A stretch of 64,000 bases of DNA from Silanimonas lenta DSM 16282 (GCF_000429065.1 NZ_AUBD01000009.1:1-64000), one strand, 5' to 3'; positions 35,091 through 47,460 are shown, counted from the first letter of the stretch. Notes: a model not told the origin generated them from the letters alone. Program-made: numbers and translations.

Positions 35091-38000
35091 ATGCTGAGCC
35101 CCTGGGTCGTGCTCGCCGCGGCCCTGCTCTGGCTGGGCCTGCTGTTCGGCGCGGCGCTCTGGGGCGAACGCCATCCCGAGGCCTTCTCGCGGCGCTGGGG
35201 CGTGGTGTTCGCGCTCTCGCTGGCGGTGTACTGCACCAGCTGGACCTTCTTCGGCACCGTGCAGCAGGCCCGCGATTCCGGCTGGCCGCTGCCGCCCACC
35301 TTCCTCGGCACCCTGCTGCTCTACGCCCTTGCCTTCCCGCTGCTGCTGCGGGTGTTCCGGCTGGCGCGCGAGCTCAACAGCACCTCGCTGGCCGACTTCA
35401 TCGCCACCCGCCTCGGCCGCAGCTCGGCGCTGGCGGCCACGGTCACCGCCATCGCGGTGGCCGGCATGGTTCCCTATCTCGCCCTGCAGCTGAAGGCGGT
35501 GGCGATGAGCCATGGCCTCGTCACCCGCGGCAGCGATCTTGCCGCCCCGCCGGGGCAGGATGGCGCGCTCTACGCGGCGGTCGCGCTGGGCGCCTTCGCC
35601 ATGCTCTTCGGCACCCGGCGTGCCTCGGCCATCGAGCACAACCGAGGTCTGGTGCTGGCGATGGCGGCGGAGTCCCTGCTGAAGCTGGCCGCCATGCTCG
35701 GCCTCGGGCTGTGGCTGCTGCTGCGCCCCGGCGGTTTGCCGGAAGCACCGCTGCCGCCGGTCGAGGGCGGCACCGCCGGCTTCCCCGCCCTGGTGCTGCT
35801 CGGCGCGCTGGCCATGTTCACCCTGCCGCACCAGTTCCACGTCGGCTTCGTCGAGGGCCGCGAGGAGCGCCACCTGCACACCGCACGCTGGCTGTTCCCG
35901 CTCTACCTCGTGCTGATCGCCCTGCCGGTGCTGCCGCTCGCCATCGCCGGCGAGGCGGCGCTCGGCGCGCTGGGCGTACCGGCCGACCTCTACGTGCTCG
36001 CCCTGCCGCTCTCGGAAGGCGCCGAGGGCATGGCGCTGCTCGCCTTCCTCGGCGGGCTCTCGGCCGCCACCGGCATGCTGATCCTCGCCACCCTCACCCT
36101 GAGCGTGATGATCGGCAACCACTGGCTCACGCCGCTGCGCCTGCGCGGCGGCTGGCGGGCCGGCGAGGGCGACCTGCGCGGCGCGGTGGTGCGCCAGCGC
36201 CGCTTCGGCATCGCCGTGCTGCTGGCGGCCGCCTGGGCCTACAGCCGCATGCTGGGCGAGAACGAGGCCCTCGCCGACATCGGCGCGCTCTCCTTCTCCG
36301 CCATCGCCACCCTCGCCCCGGCCCTGGGCTTCGCGCTGTGGCGCCCGCACACCCCGGCCTGGGCGGTGCTGGCCGGGCTGGTGGCGGGCTTCCTCGCCTG
36401 GGCCTGGGTGCTGCTGCCGGGCGTGGCCGCGGCCTACGGCGCCGATACGGCCTGGACCGAAGCGCCGCTGGGCCTGGCCTGGCTGGCGCCCGAAGGCTTC
36501 CTCGGCCTCTCGGGCTGGAGCCCGCTGGCCCGGGCCGTGGCCGCCAGCCTGCTCATCGGCAGCCTGCTCCCCCTGCTGCTCTCGCAGTGGCGCAGCAATG
36601 AAGCGGGGCCACGCGGCGGCGCGCTCGACGTGGCCGCCGTGCGCCGGCTTGCCGCACGCTTCCTGGCCCCGGAGCGCCTCGACCTGGCACTGGCCGGGGC
36701 GCCGGCCAGCGGCCCCCTGCCCACCGCCCCGCTGCAGCGGGTGGAGCGCGAGCTGGCGGCGGTGGTGGGCGCCTCCTCGGCCCGCCTGTTGCTGGATGCC
36801 CTGCGCGAGGGCGGCGGGCCGGCGCCGGAACAGGTGGCCGCCCTCGTCGACGAGGCCACGCAGGGGCTGCGCTTCAACCAGCGCCTGCTGGAAGTGGCGC
36901 TGGAACACATGCGCCAGGGCATCAGCGTGGTCGATGCCGAGCTGCGCCTCGTGGTCTGGAACCGCCGCTACCGCGAGATCTTCGACTACCCCGAGGGCCT
37001 GCTGCAGGTGGGCATGCCGGTGGCCCGGCTGGTCGAATACAACCTGCGCCGCGGCCTGGCCGGCGAGCTCGACCTCGCCCGCGGCCTCGAGCAGCGCCTC
37101 GCCCACATGCGCGCCGGCACGCCCTACCTGAGCGAGCGGCGCATCGGCGGGGCGGTGATCGAGATCCGCGGCGAACCGATGCCGGGCGGCGGCTTCGTGG
37201 CCACCTTCACCGACGTGAGCCTGTTCCGCGCCAGCGAGGAGGCCCTGCGCCGCGATGCCGAGACCCTGGAGGCGCGGGTGGACGAGCGCACCCGCGAGCT
37301 CACGGCGGCGAAGGCCGAGGCCGAGCGCGCCCACCAGGCCAAGACCCGCTTCCTCGCCGCGGTGAGCCACGACCTCACCCAGCCCCTGCATGCCGCCCGC
37401 CTGCTGGTGGATGCGCTGGCACGGCAGGAGGAGGCCCGGCCGGTGGCGCCGCAGGTGGCGCAGGTGGCCGGGGCGCTGGCCTCGGCGGAGGAGCTGCTCG
37501 GCGGCCTGCTCGACATCTCCCGCCTCGATGCCGGCGGCCTGCGCGCCGCACCGCGCCCGGTGGCCCTGGGCCCGCTGCTGGAGGGCCTCGCCCGCGAGGC
37601 CGGGGTGCTGGCCGCGGCCAAGGGCCTGCGCCTGCGCTGCCGCCCCACCGGTGCCTGGGTGATGGCCGACCCGCAGCTGCTGCGCCGCGTGCTGCAGAAC
37701 TTCCTCGCCAATGCCGTGCGCTACACCCGGCAGGGCGGCGTGCTGCTCGGCGTGCGCCGGCGCGGGCCGGATGGGCTCGCCATCGAAGTCTGCGATACCG
37801 GCCCCGGCATCCCGCCGGCGCAGCAGCGCGCGGTATTCGAGGAGTTCCGCCGCCTGCAGCGTGGCGGCGAGGGACTGGGCCTCGGGCTCGCCATCGCCGA
37901 CCGCCTCGCCCGCCTGATGGAAGCCCCGCTGGAGCTGCGCTCGCGCGAAGGCCGCGGCAGCGTGTTCGCCCTGGTGCTGCCGCGGGTGGCACCGCAGTCC

Positions 38001-38414
38001 CTGCCCGAGACCGCACCGCCGCCCGAACCGGAGCCCGGCGGGACGCTGGCCCTGCGCGTGCTGGTGGTGGACAACGAGCCCGGCGTGCTCGAGGCCACCC
38101 GCCACCTGCTGCAGGGCTGGGGCGCCGAGGTGCGTGCCGCCGCCACGCCCGAGGCCGCGCTGGCGCTGGCCGGGGAGTTCGCGCCGCAGGCCTGGCTACT
38201 CGATTTCCACCTCGACGACGGCGCCACCGGCGATGCCCTGCACCGCCGCCTCGCCGCGCGTTTCCCGGAAAGCCTCGGCATCCTCATCACCGCCGACCAC
38301 AGCGAAACGGTGCGCGAGGCCATCCTCGCCGCCGGCGCCCTCGCGCTCACCAAACCGCTGCGGCCACTGCGCCTCAGGAGCCTGCTGGCGCGGGCTCTCC
38401 CGACAGCGCACTGA
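35091..38414 (+). CDS. crbS: CrbS-like hybrid sensor kinase with Na+/solute symporter domain
   Basis: A 1107-residue protein. Residues 1-510 form about 13 transmembrane segments of the SSF symporter type. A STAC-like segment lies at about 535-600, and a PAS domain at about 600-720 (ISVVDAELRLVVWNRRYREI). The kinase His is His760 in AVSHDLTQPLH, followed by a HATPase (NFLANAVRYT, GLGLGLAIA). The C-terminal receiver has Asp1038 (LLDFHLDD). Proteins of this layout (CrbS, MxtR) sense acetate-like carbon supply and control acs through CrbR/ErdR. A CrbR-like gene lies immediately downstream, convergent and overlapping. Here it sits in the PHB operon. Confidence 0.88.
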   Translation: MLSPWVVLAAALLWLGLLFGAALWGERHPEAFSRRWGVVFALSLAVYCTSWTFFGTVQQARDSGWPLPPTFLGTLLLYALAFPLLLRVFRLARELNSTSLADFIATRLGRSSALAATVTAIAVAGMVPYLALQLKAVAMSHGLVTRGSDLAAPPGQDGALYAAVALGAFAMLFGTRRASAIEHNRGLVLAMAAESLLKLAAMLGLGLWLLLRPGGLPEAPLPPVEGGTAGFPALVLLGALAMFTLPHQFHVGFVEGREERHLHTARWLFPLYLVLIALPVLPLAIAGEAALGALGVPADLYVLALPLSEGAEGMALLAFLGGLSAATGMLILATLTLSVMIGNHWLTPLRLRGGWRAGEGDLRGAVVRQRRFGIAVLLAAAWAYSRMLGENEALADIGALSFSAIATLAPALGFALWRPHTPAWAVLAGLVAGFLAWAWVLLPGVAAAYGADTAWTEAPLGLAWLAPEGFLGLSGWSPLARAVAASLLIGSLLPLLLSQWRSNEAGPRGGALDVAAVRRLAARFLAPERLDLALAGAPASGPLPTAPLQRVERELAAVVGASSARLLLDALREGGGPAPEQVAALVDEATQGLRFNQRLLEVALEHMRQGISVVDAELRLVVWNRRYREIFDYPEGLLQVGMPVARLVEYNLRRGLAGELDLARGLEQRLAHMRAGTPYLSERRIGGAVIEIRGEPMPGGGFVATFTDVSLFRASEEALRRDAETLEARVDERTRELTAAKAEAERAHQAKTRFLAAVSHDLTQPLHAARLLVDALARQEEARPVAPQVAQVAGALASAEELLGGLLDISRLDAGGLRAAPRPVALGPLLEGLAREAGVLAAAKGLRLRCRPTGAWVMADPQLLRRVLQNFLANAVRYTRQGGVLLGVRRRGPDGLAIEVCDTGPGIPPAQQRAVFEEFRRLQRGGEGLGLGLAIADRLARLMEAPLELRSREGRGSVFALVLPRVAPQSLPETAPPPEPEPGGTLALRVLVVDNEPGVLEATRHLLQGWGAEVRAAATPEAALALAGEFAPQAWLLDFHLDDGATGDALHRRLAARFPESLGILITADHSETVREAILAAGALALTKPLRPLRLRSLLARALPTAH

Positions 38415-39033
38415 GCAGCACGCCGGCCTGGGTGCGGTTGCGCACCCCGAGCTTCTCGAACACCACCGTGAGGTGCGCCTTCACCGTGCGTTCCTGGATG
38501 CCGAGCTCGTCGGCGATCTGCTTGTTGAGCCGGCCCTCGGCCACCCGCTGCAGCACCTTGAGCTGCTGCGGCGAGAGGCTGGCGAGCCTCGCCGCCAGCG
38601 AATCAGCCTCGGCATCGCGCGGGGTGCGCGCCAGCAGCTCGCGCAGGGCCTCCGGCATCCAGCGCTGGCCGGCCAGCAGGGCCGAGAGCCCGGCCTGCAG
38701 TTCGGCGGGCGTGGCGTGCTTGGTGAGGTAGCCGCAGGCGCCCATGGCGAAGGCCCGGCGCACCGTGCCCGGGTCGTCGCGGCCGGAGAGGATGGCCACC
38801 GCCACGCCGGGATGGCTGGCGCGCAGCTCGCCCAGGGCGAGCAGGCCGTGGGTGCCGGGCAACTGCAGGTCGAGCAGCACGAGCTCGGTCTCCGGCGCCG
38901 CCGCCAGCCGGGCATGGGCCTCGGCAAGATCGCCGGCCTCGTCCACGCGGGCCCCGGGCAGGGCATCGGCGATGGTCTGGCGCAGGGCCAGCCGGTAGAG
39001 CGGGTGGTCGTCGACGATCAGCAGTTGGTGCAT
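38374..39033 (-). CDS. crbR: CrbR/ErdR-like LuxR-family response regulator
   Basis: A 219-residue response regulator. The receiver domain (VDDHPLY near the start, phospho-acceptor in LLDLQLPG) occupies residues 1-120, and a LuxR-type helix-turn-helix follows (LSPQQLKVLQRVAEGRLNKQ, then QERTVKAHL). CrbR-family regulators activate acs (acetyl-CoA synthetase) with CrbS. I chose the ATG at 39033 (MHQLLIVDDHP); a GTG at 39039 would add two residues. Its last 41 bases overlap the 3' end of the kinase gene on the other strand, and it is followed, on its upstream side, by the 3-hydroxybutyrate dehydrogenase gene on the same strand. Confidence 0.88.
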   Translation of the reverse strand: MHQLLIVDDHPLYRLALRQTIADALPGARVDEAGDLAEAHARLAAAPETELVLLDLQLPGTHGLLALGELRASHPGVAVAILSGRDDPGTVRRAFAMGACGYLTKHATPAELQAGLSALLAGQRWMPEALRELLARTPRDAEADSLAARLASLSPQQLKVLQRVAEGRLNKQIADELGIQERTVKAHLTVVFEKLGVRNRTQAGVLLSALSGEPAPAGS

Positions 39034-39057
39034 GGGCACACGGTAGCAGCCCCGCCG

Positions 39058-39852
39058 CTACTGCGCGGTCCAGCCACCATCCACGGGAATGGCCGCGCCG
39101 GTGAGGTTGTGCGCCTCGCGCCGGCACAGCCAGAGCGCCAGCGCCGCGATCTCGGCCGGCAACGCCATGCGCAGGCTGGGCTGCTTTTCCGCGAGCAGGG
39201 CGCGGATGCCGACCTCGCGCCCGCCGTCCCCGGCGCGGGCGGCGATCTGCGGCTCGATCAGCGGGGTTTCCACCCAGCCCGGACAGAGGCAGTTCACCGT
39301 CACCCCGCCCGAGGCCCGGTCGCCCTGCCCCGCCATCTCCAGCGCCGCCACCTTCGACAGGCCGACGAGCCCGTGCTTGGCCGCCACGTAGGGCGCCTTG
39401 TGCAGCGAGGCCACCAGCCCATGCACCGAGGCGATGTTGACGACCCGGCCGAAGCCGCGCGCCGCCATGCCGGGCAGGGCCGCCTTCATGGTGTGGAAGC
39501 AGGCCGAGAGGTTGATGGCGAGCAGCGCGTCCCAGCGCTCCTCCGGCATGTCGGCCAGCGGCGCGGTGTGCTGGATGCCGGCATTGTTCACCAGCACGTC
39601 GAGCGGGCCTGCCGCCGCCATCATGGCGCGGATGGCCGCCGGATCGCGCAGATCGGCGGGATGGTGCACGGCCTCCGGCGCGCCGGCCGCGCGCACCGCC
39701 GCGAGCGCGGCGCGCACCTGGGCGGCATCGCCAAGCCCGTTGATGTGCACCACGGCACCGGCCGCGCCCAGGGCCTCGGCCACCGCAAGCCCGATGCCCG
39801 AGGTGGCGCCGGTGACCAGGGCCACGCGGCCCTCGAGGAAGCGATCGTTCAT
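39058..39852 (-). CDS. bdhA: 3-hydroxybutyrate dehydrogenase
   Basis: A 264-residue short-chain dehydrogenase. The NAD motif is VTGATSGIGLAVAEA near residue 14, the NNAG motif VNNAGIQHTAP follows, and the catalytic Ser, Tyr and Lys lie in NIASVHG and PYVAAKHGL. The ending HNLTGAAIPVDGGWTAQ is typical of D-3-hydroxybutyrate dehydrogenases. It oxidises 3-hydroxybutyrate to acetoacetate. It shares strand with crbR, 24 bp upstream of it, and is divergent from the oligomer hydrolase gene. Confidence 0.9.
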   Translation of the reverse strand: MNDRFLEGRVALVTGATSGIGLAVAEALGAAGAVVHINGLGDAAQVRAALAAVRAAGAPEAVHHPADLRDPAAIRAMMAAAGPLDVLVNNAGIQHTAPLADMPEERWDALLAINLSACFHTMKAALPGMAARGFGRVVNIASVHGLVASLHKAPYVAAKHGLVGLSKVAALEMAGQGDRASGGVTVNCLCPGWVETPLIEPQIAARAGDGGREVGIRALLAEKQPSLRMALPAEIAALALWLCRREAHNLTGAAIPVDGGWTAQ

Positions 39853-39972
39853 GCAGCCCTCCACTGCCGGCCATGGGCGCCGGCACGGCCCCGAGCATGC
39901 CGCGCACGCCCCCGGCGCACTGCTGGACGAACGTACGATGGCGCGGCCTGCCATCCGCCGGAGACTGGCCCG

Positions 39973-41715
39973 ATGATCGCCACCCTGCCGCTCGCCCTCG
40001 GCCTGCTCGCCCCGCCGCCGATCGCCGCCGGTACCGAAGCCGATGCCCCGGGCCGGATCGCGGTGCCCACCGAGAGCGTGCACCGCGGCGAAGACGACCT
40101 GCTCAGCGCCGGGCTGGGGCTGGCGGGCCTGCGCGGCCCCCTCCCCGCGCCCGCCGATCCCAATGCACCGAGCTTCGCCGAACTGCGCCGCCGCGCCGTG
40201 TGGACGAACTGGCGCGGCATCGCCGATGTGAGCCCGGGCGGCGGCCTCGGTGAGGTCTACGGCTCCCTCGCCCCGGTGCCCGGCCGCGAATTCCATGCCG
40301 CCGCCCGCGTGCCGGGCGCGCGCCACCCGCACCGCCTGCTGCTGCAGCTGCCCGATGCCTTCGACCGCGAACGGCCCTGTCTCGTGGTCACCGCGGCCTC
40401 CGGCTCGCGCGGGGTCTATGGCGCCATCGCCCTGGCCGGGGGCTGGGGCCTGCCGCGCGGCTGCGCCGTGGCCTACACCGACAAGGGCGCCGGCACCGAC
40501 TGGCGGCGGCTGGGCGATGAAGATGGCACGGTCTTCGTGCCGCACGCCCATTCCGGCGACCACCCGGAGGCCGACTGGGGCCGCCACGTGCTACAGGCCG
40601 CCGCCTTCGGGCAGGCCGTGCTGCAGCGCGAGGCCGGCATCGCGCCCGAAGACCTCACCGTCATCGCCGTGGGGCTTTCGAATGGCGCCGGCGCAGTGCT
40701 GCGCGCCGCCGGCGACGAGGCCGCAGGCGAACATGGCATCGCGGGCGCCCCGAAGCTGGACGGCGTGGTGGCAGTCTCGCCGAACGTGCATGTCGAGGGC
40801 GCGCGGCCGCTGTTCGACATCGCCACCCAGGCCGCCCTGCTGATGCCCTGCGCGCTCGCCGCCCCGGCCTTCGACGACGACCCGCTGCTGCGCCCCGGCG
40901 GCACGCGGCCAGCGGCCCATGCCGCGGCCTGCGCCACGCTTGCCGCGCTCGGCGAACTCGGCGGCGCGGACACCGAAGCGCAGGCCACGCTGGCCTGGCA
41001 GGCCCTCGCGGCCAGCGGCTGGACCGAGGCCGCGCTGCGGGCCGGCAGCCTGAGCGTGGGCTTCGACCTGTGGCGGGCGGTGGCCGCAGGCTATGCCTCC
41101 GCCTACACGCGCAGCCCGGCCGAGGCGATGCCGGCCGGCTACCGCTATGCCGTGCGCGATGCCGGGGGCGCGGCGCCGGCGCCCCACCCGGCCGAGGCTG
41201 CGCTGTGGTGGAGCGATGCCAGCGGCATTCCCCCCGGCAACGGCGTGGCCCTGCTCGACCCGCCGGGAGAGGACGGACGGCTGCGCGGCCTGCTCGCCCT
41301 GCTGGCACTCGCCCGCACCGATGCCGGTGTGCGCGAGGCCATCGCCGCCACCCGCGCCCGGCCACCACGCCCCGAGCTGCCGGTCCTGCTGCTGCACGGC
41401 CTCGACGATGGCCTGGTGCCGGAATGGAGCAGCAGCGCGGCCTATGCCGCGTATGCCCGCCGCCACGGCGCGCGGCTCGCCTACTGGCGCCTGCGCCGTG
41501 CCCAGCACTTCGATGCCTTCCTCGGCCAGCCGGCGCTGGCGACGCGCTACCTGCCGCTGCTGCCCTACGCCCACGCCGCGCTCGATGCGCTGTGGGCGCA
41601 TCTGCACGAGGGCGCGCCGCTGCCCCAGGACCGCGAGATCCGGCCGACCCCACGCGCCACGACCGCGGACGGGGTAGCACCGCTGCGGCGCGAGGATCTC
41701 GGGCTGGCGGAGTAA
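39973..41715 (+). CDS. D-(-)-3-hydroxybutyrate oligomer hydrolase
   Basis: A 580-residue alpha/beta hydrolase of the 3HB-oligomer hydrolase family. The start looks like a signal peptide (LPLALGLLAPPPIAAG), so a periplasmic or exported location is likely. The nucleophile is Ser236 in GLSNGAGAVL, and a late LLLHGLDDGLVP supplies a candidate Asp; RRAQHFDAF supplies a candidate His. It cuts short oligomers into monomer, the step after PHB depolymerase. It is divergent from bdhA across 120 bp. The ATG at 39973 is the first fitting one; upstream in-frame codons run through the neighbour. Confidence 0.88.
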   Translation: MIATLPLALGLLAPPPIAAGTEADAPGRIAVPTESVHRGEDDLLSAGLGLAGLRGPLPAPADPNAPSFAELRRRAVWTNWRGIADVSPGGGLGEVYGSLAPVPGREFHAAARVPGARHPHRLLLQLPDAFDRERPCLVVTAASGSRGVYGAIALAGGWGLPRGCAVAYTDKGAGTDWRRLGDEDGTVFVPHAHSGDHPEADWGRHVLQAAAFGQAVLQREAGIAPEDLTVIAVGLSNGAGAVLRAAGDEAAGEHGIAGAPKLDGVVAVSPNVHVEGARPLFDIATQAALLMPCALAAPAFDDDPLLRPGGTRPAAHAAACATLAALGELGGADTEAQATLAWQALAASGWTEAALRAGSLSVGFDLWRAVAAGYASAYTRSPAEAMPAGYRYAVRDAGGAAPAPHPAEAALWWSDASGIPPGNGVALLDPPGEDGRLRGLLALLALARTDAGVREAIAATRARPPRPELPVLLLHGLDDGLVPEWSSSAAYAAYARRHGARLAYWRLRRAQHFDAFLGQPALATRYLPLLPYAHAALDALWAHLHEGAPLPQDREIRPTPRATTADGVAPLRREDLGLAE

Positions 41716-41984
41716 ACGGCGAGGGGCGCCGGCCTCGTGCAGCTCCACTTCGATAGCGCCTGCCTCGTGCGGACGGCGGTCGCGGGCGAGCCTGCCTGCC
41801 GCGTGCGGCATTTCACTCTTCCCTCGGTCGGGGCAATCCTGCCCCGACTCGGGCGCTCGCCATCCATGGCTCGCTTGCCGCGAAACGCCACCCGCGGCGT
41901 CGCGGCTCGCGGCGAAACACCTGGAGCGCCGCGCCGGCGGGGAGTGCGCCCCCGTGAGCGAGGCAGGCGCTCCCCGCCCCAGAC
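41716..41984. repeat. GC-rich intergenic block, possible dispersed repeat, with internal hairpin
   Basis: A 269-bp gap between the oligomer hydrolase stop and the clpB stop. It contains a perfect 9-bp hairpin (GTCGGGGCA / TGCCCCGAC, 41827-41848, 4-nt loop) and a second GC-rich region near 41918-41975. I see no convincing gene. The text resembles intergenic sequence I have seen repeated in Xanthomonadaceae genomes, often mis-annotated as short proteins, but only one copy is in the window. Confidence 0.35.
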
Positions 41985-44567
<2,583 letters not shown>

Positions 44568-44675
44568 GGGGTCGTCTCCGAAAGGGGGCGGCCCACGGGA
44601 CGGGCCGCGATGGCTTTCAGGTGCGGATGATGGACGCGGGATTCAAGCCGGGCTTGATCCAGCGCAACCCGGCGT

Positions 44676-45512
44676 TCAGCCCGATGGCGACGCGTCGATC
44701 CAAACCAGGCTGGCCATGCGCCCGGTCCGTCCCTCGCGGCGGTGCGAGAAAAAGGCCATGGGCTCGCCGATGGTGCAGCGGCCGCCGCCAGAGACGGCGG
44801 TGAGTCCCAGGGCGGCGAGGCGCAGCCGCGCCAGTGCATAGAGGTCCATGTGCCAGTGCCCGGGACGGGTCGGCCGGAAGGCGGCAGCGGTGGCATCCCG
44901 CCAGCCGGCCGCCTCGCGGGCCTCGAGGAAGGCCTCGCGCACCTCGGCGCCCACCTCGTAGGCCGCCGGCCCGGCCGCCGGCCCCAGCCAGGCCAGCAGG
45001 TCCCCGGGCGGCGTGCCCATCGCCGCCACCGTGGCCTCCAGCACCCCGGCCGCCAGCCCGCGCCAGCCGGCGTGCGCGGCCCCCACCACATCGCCCGCGC
45101 GGCTGGCGAACAGCACCGGCAGGCAGTCGGCATGCAGCACCGCCAGCACCACGCCGGGCCTGGCCGTCACGGCGGCATCGGCCTCCGGTTCCGGCGTCTC
45201 GGGTGGTGGCGGCCCCTCGGCGCGGTGCACCGCCACCCCGTGCACCTGGCGCAGCCAGTGCGGGGCCGAGGGCAGGCCCGCCGCCTCCGCCAGGGCGGCG
45301 CGGTTCGCGGCCACGGCGGCCGGATCGTCACCAGCCGGTCCCCGGGCATTGCCGAGGTTCAGGCGGTCGAAGGGCGGCAAGGATTGGCCGAAGGAGGCGT
45401 CACGGCGGGTGCTGAAGGCCCGCACGCCGGGCGGGGCCGGCCAGCCGGCGGGCAACAGGCCGGGAGGCAGGGGCCCGCCCGGAGCGGCCGGCGTGGCCGG
45501 ACCGGGGCTCAC
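44676..45512 (-). CDS. pgeF: Peptidoglycan editing factor PgeF (YfiH, multicopper-oxidase-like laccase domain)
   Basis: A 278-residue protein of the YfiH family. Zinc- or copper-binding residues lie in [21 protein letters not shown] and the C-terminal [12 protein letters not shown]. PgeF removes L-Ser misincorporated in place of L-Ala in peptidoglycan precursors. The start is a GTG at 45512 that overlaps the rluD stop (GTGA, 4 bp). Codons further upstream belong to another frame of rluD. Confidence 0.88.
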   Translation of the reverse strand: MSPGPATPAAPGGPLPPGLLPAGWPAPPGVRAFSTRRDASFGQSLPPFDRLNLGNARGPAGDDPAAVAANRAALAEAAGLPSAPHWLRQVHGVAVHRAEGPPPPETPEPEADAAVTARPGVVLAVLHADCLPVLFASRAGDVVGAAHAGWRGLAAGVLEATVAAMGTPPGDLLAWLGPAAGPAAYEVGAEVREAFLEAREAAGWRDATAAAFRPTRPGHWHMDLYALARLRLAALGLTAVSGGGRCTIGEPMAFFSHRREGRTGRMASLVWIDASPSG

Positions 45513-46531
45513 CGCGGCTCCCGTGCCCCGGCCTCGCGGCTGTCCTCGCGCAGCAGGGCCAGCAGGCGCTGGAAGTCTTCGGGCGCCTCGGCCTGGAAGC
45601 GCAGGGCTTCGCCCGTGGCCGGGTGAGTGAAGCCGAGGGTCTCGGCATGCAGGGCCTGGCGGCGGAAGCCGCGCAGCGCCTCTGCCAGCGCCGGCGTGGC
45701 GGCGCGCGGCAGGCGCAGGGCGCCGCCGTAGAGCGGGTCGCCCACCAGTGGATGGCGGATGTGCGCCATGTGCACGCGGATCTGGTGGGTGCGCCCGGTT
45801 TCCAGCCGGCATTCCACCAGGGTGTGGCTGCGGAAGCGCTCGCGCACCCGGTAGTGGGTGACGGCCTCGCGGCCGTTCTCGTTCACCGCCTGGCGGATGC
45901 GGTCGCCGGGGTGGCGGCCGATCGGCGCATCCACCGTGCCCCCGGCCACCATGCTGCCGGCCACCACCGCCAGGTACTGGCGGTGCACGTGGCGCGAGGA
46001 GAGCTGCTCTACCAGCGCGGCATGGGCGCGCAGGCTGCGCGCCACCACCATCAGGCCCGAGGTGTCCTTGTCGAGCCGGTGCACGATGCCGGCGCGCGGC
46101 AGCTCCGCCAGCTTCGGGTCGAAGTGCAGCAGGGCGTTCACCAGGGTGCCGCGCGGGTTGCCGGCGCCCGGGTGCACCACCAGCCCGGCCGGCTTGTTCA
46201 GCACCAGCACCTCCTCGTCGGCATGGCGCAGGTCGAGCGGAATCGGCTCCGGCTCGGCCCGGGTCTCGAGGCTGGGCGTCACCCACAGGGTGATGGTCTC
46301 GCCGCCGCGCAGCATCTGCCGAGGTTTTACCTCGGCGCCGTCGAGCAGGGCCTCGCCGCTCTTGATCCAGGCCGTCAGGCGGGAACGCGAGAAATCCGGG
46401 AACAGCTCGGCCAGGGCCTGGTCGAAGCGGCGGCCGGCGTGCTCCAGCGGCACCACCGCCTCCAGCAGCTCGCGCTCGTCCTCCATCTCGGGGCGGTCGG
46501 CGGGATCGGGGGCAGGCTGGGGCATGGGCAT
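45509..46531 (-). CDS. rluD: 23S rRNA pseudouridine synthase RluD
   Basis: A 340-residue pseudouridine synthase. An S4 RNA-binding domain (residues about 35-85, [18 protein letters not shown]) precedes the catalytic domain with Asp154 in [15 protein letters not shown] and the [15 protein letters not shown] motif. It modifies helix 69 of 23S rRNA. It is divergent from bamD and followed by pgeF with a 4-bp overlap, the usual gammaproteobacterial arrangement. A second in-frame ATG two codons later is equally possible. Confidence 0.95.
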   Translation of the reverse strand: MPMPQPAPDPADRPEMEDERELLEAVVPLEHAGRRFDQALAELFPDFSRSRLTAWIKSGEALLDGAEVKPRQMLRGGETITLWVTPSLETRAEPEPIPLDLRHADEEVLVLNKPAGLVVHPGAGNPRGTLVNALLHFDPKLAELPRAGIVHRLDKDTSGLMVVARSLRAHAALVEQLSSRHVHRQYLAVVAGSMVAGGTVDAPIGRHPGDRIRQAVNENGREAVTHYRVRERFRSHTLVECRLETGRTHQIRVHMAHIRHPLVGDPLYGGALRLPRAATPALAEALRGFRRQALHAETLGFTHPATGEALRFQAEAPEDFQRLLALLREDSREAGAREPR

Positions 46532-46610
46532 CGGCTCGGTCGGGGTTCAGGGGCTCCGCGCGGGAGACGCGCTATTATCCGGCCTTCCTGCCCCATCCGG
46601 TGCCCGTTCC

Positions 46611-47459
46611 GTGCGATCCAAGCCGCTCCTCCGTGCCCTTGCCCGCCTCGCGCTGCTGTCCTTCCTCGTCGCGGGCCTCGCCGGCTGCCAGACCATGAAG
46701 GGCTGGTTTGGCAAGAACGAACCGGAAACCGAGACCCTGCCGGTCGAGGCCCTGTATGCCGAGGCCCGTGCCCTGCGCGACCGCGAGAACTACTCGCGCG
46801 CCGAGCAGTACCTGAGCCGCCTGATCGGCCGCTTCCCCTTCGGCCCCTACACCGAGCAGGCCCAGCTCGACCTCGCCTACGTGCAGTACAAGCAGGGCAA
46901 GCACGAGGACGCCACCTCCACCCTCGACCGCTTCATCCGCACCTACCCCACCCATCCGGCGATCGACTACGCCTACTATCTGCGCGCCCTCAACGACTTC
47001 GAGCGGCAGAGCTTCTTCCTCCAGCGGGTGGCCCGCGCCGACATGTCGGCCCGCGACCTCAGCCGCGCCCAGGCCAGCTTCGAGGCCTTCGCCGACCTGG
47101 TGCGCCGCTACCCGAACGGCCCCTACGCCGCCGACTCGCGGCAGCGCATGGTCTACCTGAAGAACTTCCTCGCCCGCCACGAGATCACCACCGGCCTGTA
47201 CTACCACCGCCGCGGCGCCTACGTCTCGGCCATCAACCGCGCCAAGTACCTGCTCGAGATCTACCCGCAGAGCGAGTTCGAGGCCGACGCCGTGGCCCTG
47301 CTGGCCTCGTCCTACACCAAGCTCGGCAAGCAGGACCTCGCCGCCGACGCCCGCCGCGTGCTGGAGATGAACTACCCGCAGCACCCCTATCTCGCGGGCA
47401 ACTGGCCGAAGGGCGAGAGCCTGTTCGGCCAGCTCAATCCCTTCGCCGCCGGCCGCTGA
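46611..47459 (+). CDS. bamD: Outer membrane assembly lipoprotein BamD
   Basis: A 282-residue lipoprotein of the BAM complex, which inserts beta-barrels in the outer membrane. The signal ends in a lipobox with Cys26 (VAGLAGCQ). About five TPR helices follow (YAEARALRDRENYSRAEQYL, LDRFIRTYPTHPAIDYAYYL). The start is a GTG at 46611: no in-frame ATG precedes the signal peptide. A -10-like TATTAT at 46573-46578 lies in the gap with the divergent rluD gene. It converges on nadE with one base between stops. Confidence 0.93.
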   Translation: MRSKPLLRALARLALLSFLVAGLAGCQTMKGWFGKNEPETETLPVEALYAEARALRDRENYSRAEQYLSRLIGRFPFGPYTEQAQLDLAYVQYKQGKHEDATSTLDRFIRTYPTHPAIDYAYYLRALNDFERQSFFLQRVARADMSARDLSRAQASFEAFADLVRRYPNGPYAADSRQRMVYLKNFLARHEITTGLYYHRRGAYVSAINRAKYLLEIYPQSEFEADAVALLASSYTKLGKQDLAADARRVLEMNYPQHPYLAGNWPKGESLFGQLNPFAAGR

Positions 47460-47460
47460 T

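Noticed and set aside
34893-38105. A 1070-codon open frame opposite the CrbS-like kinase
   Set aside because: Gln/Arg/His/Gly-rich text without domains; the + strand carries kinase, PAS and receiver motifs.
41565-41891. A 108-codon minus-strand frame beyond the oligomer hydrolase stop
   Set aside because: It overlaps the end of a well-supported gene and has Arg/Ser-rich composition; it more likely reflects repeated intergenic sequence.
44568-44675. Heat-shock (sigma-32) promoter for clpB
   Set aside because: A CTTGAA and a CCATCATC are present on the minus strand, but only about eight bases apart, which is too short.
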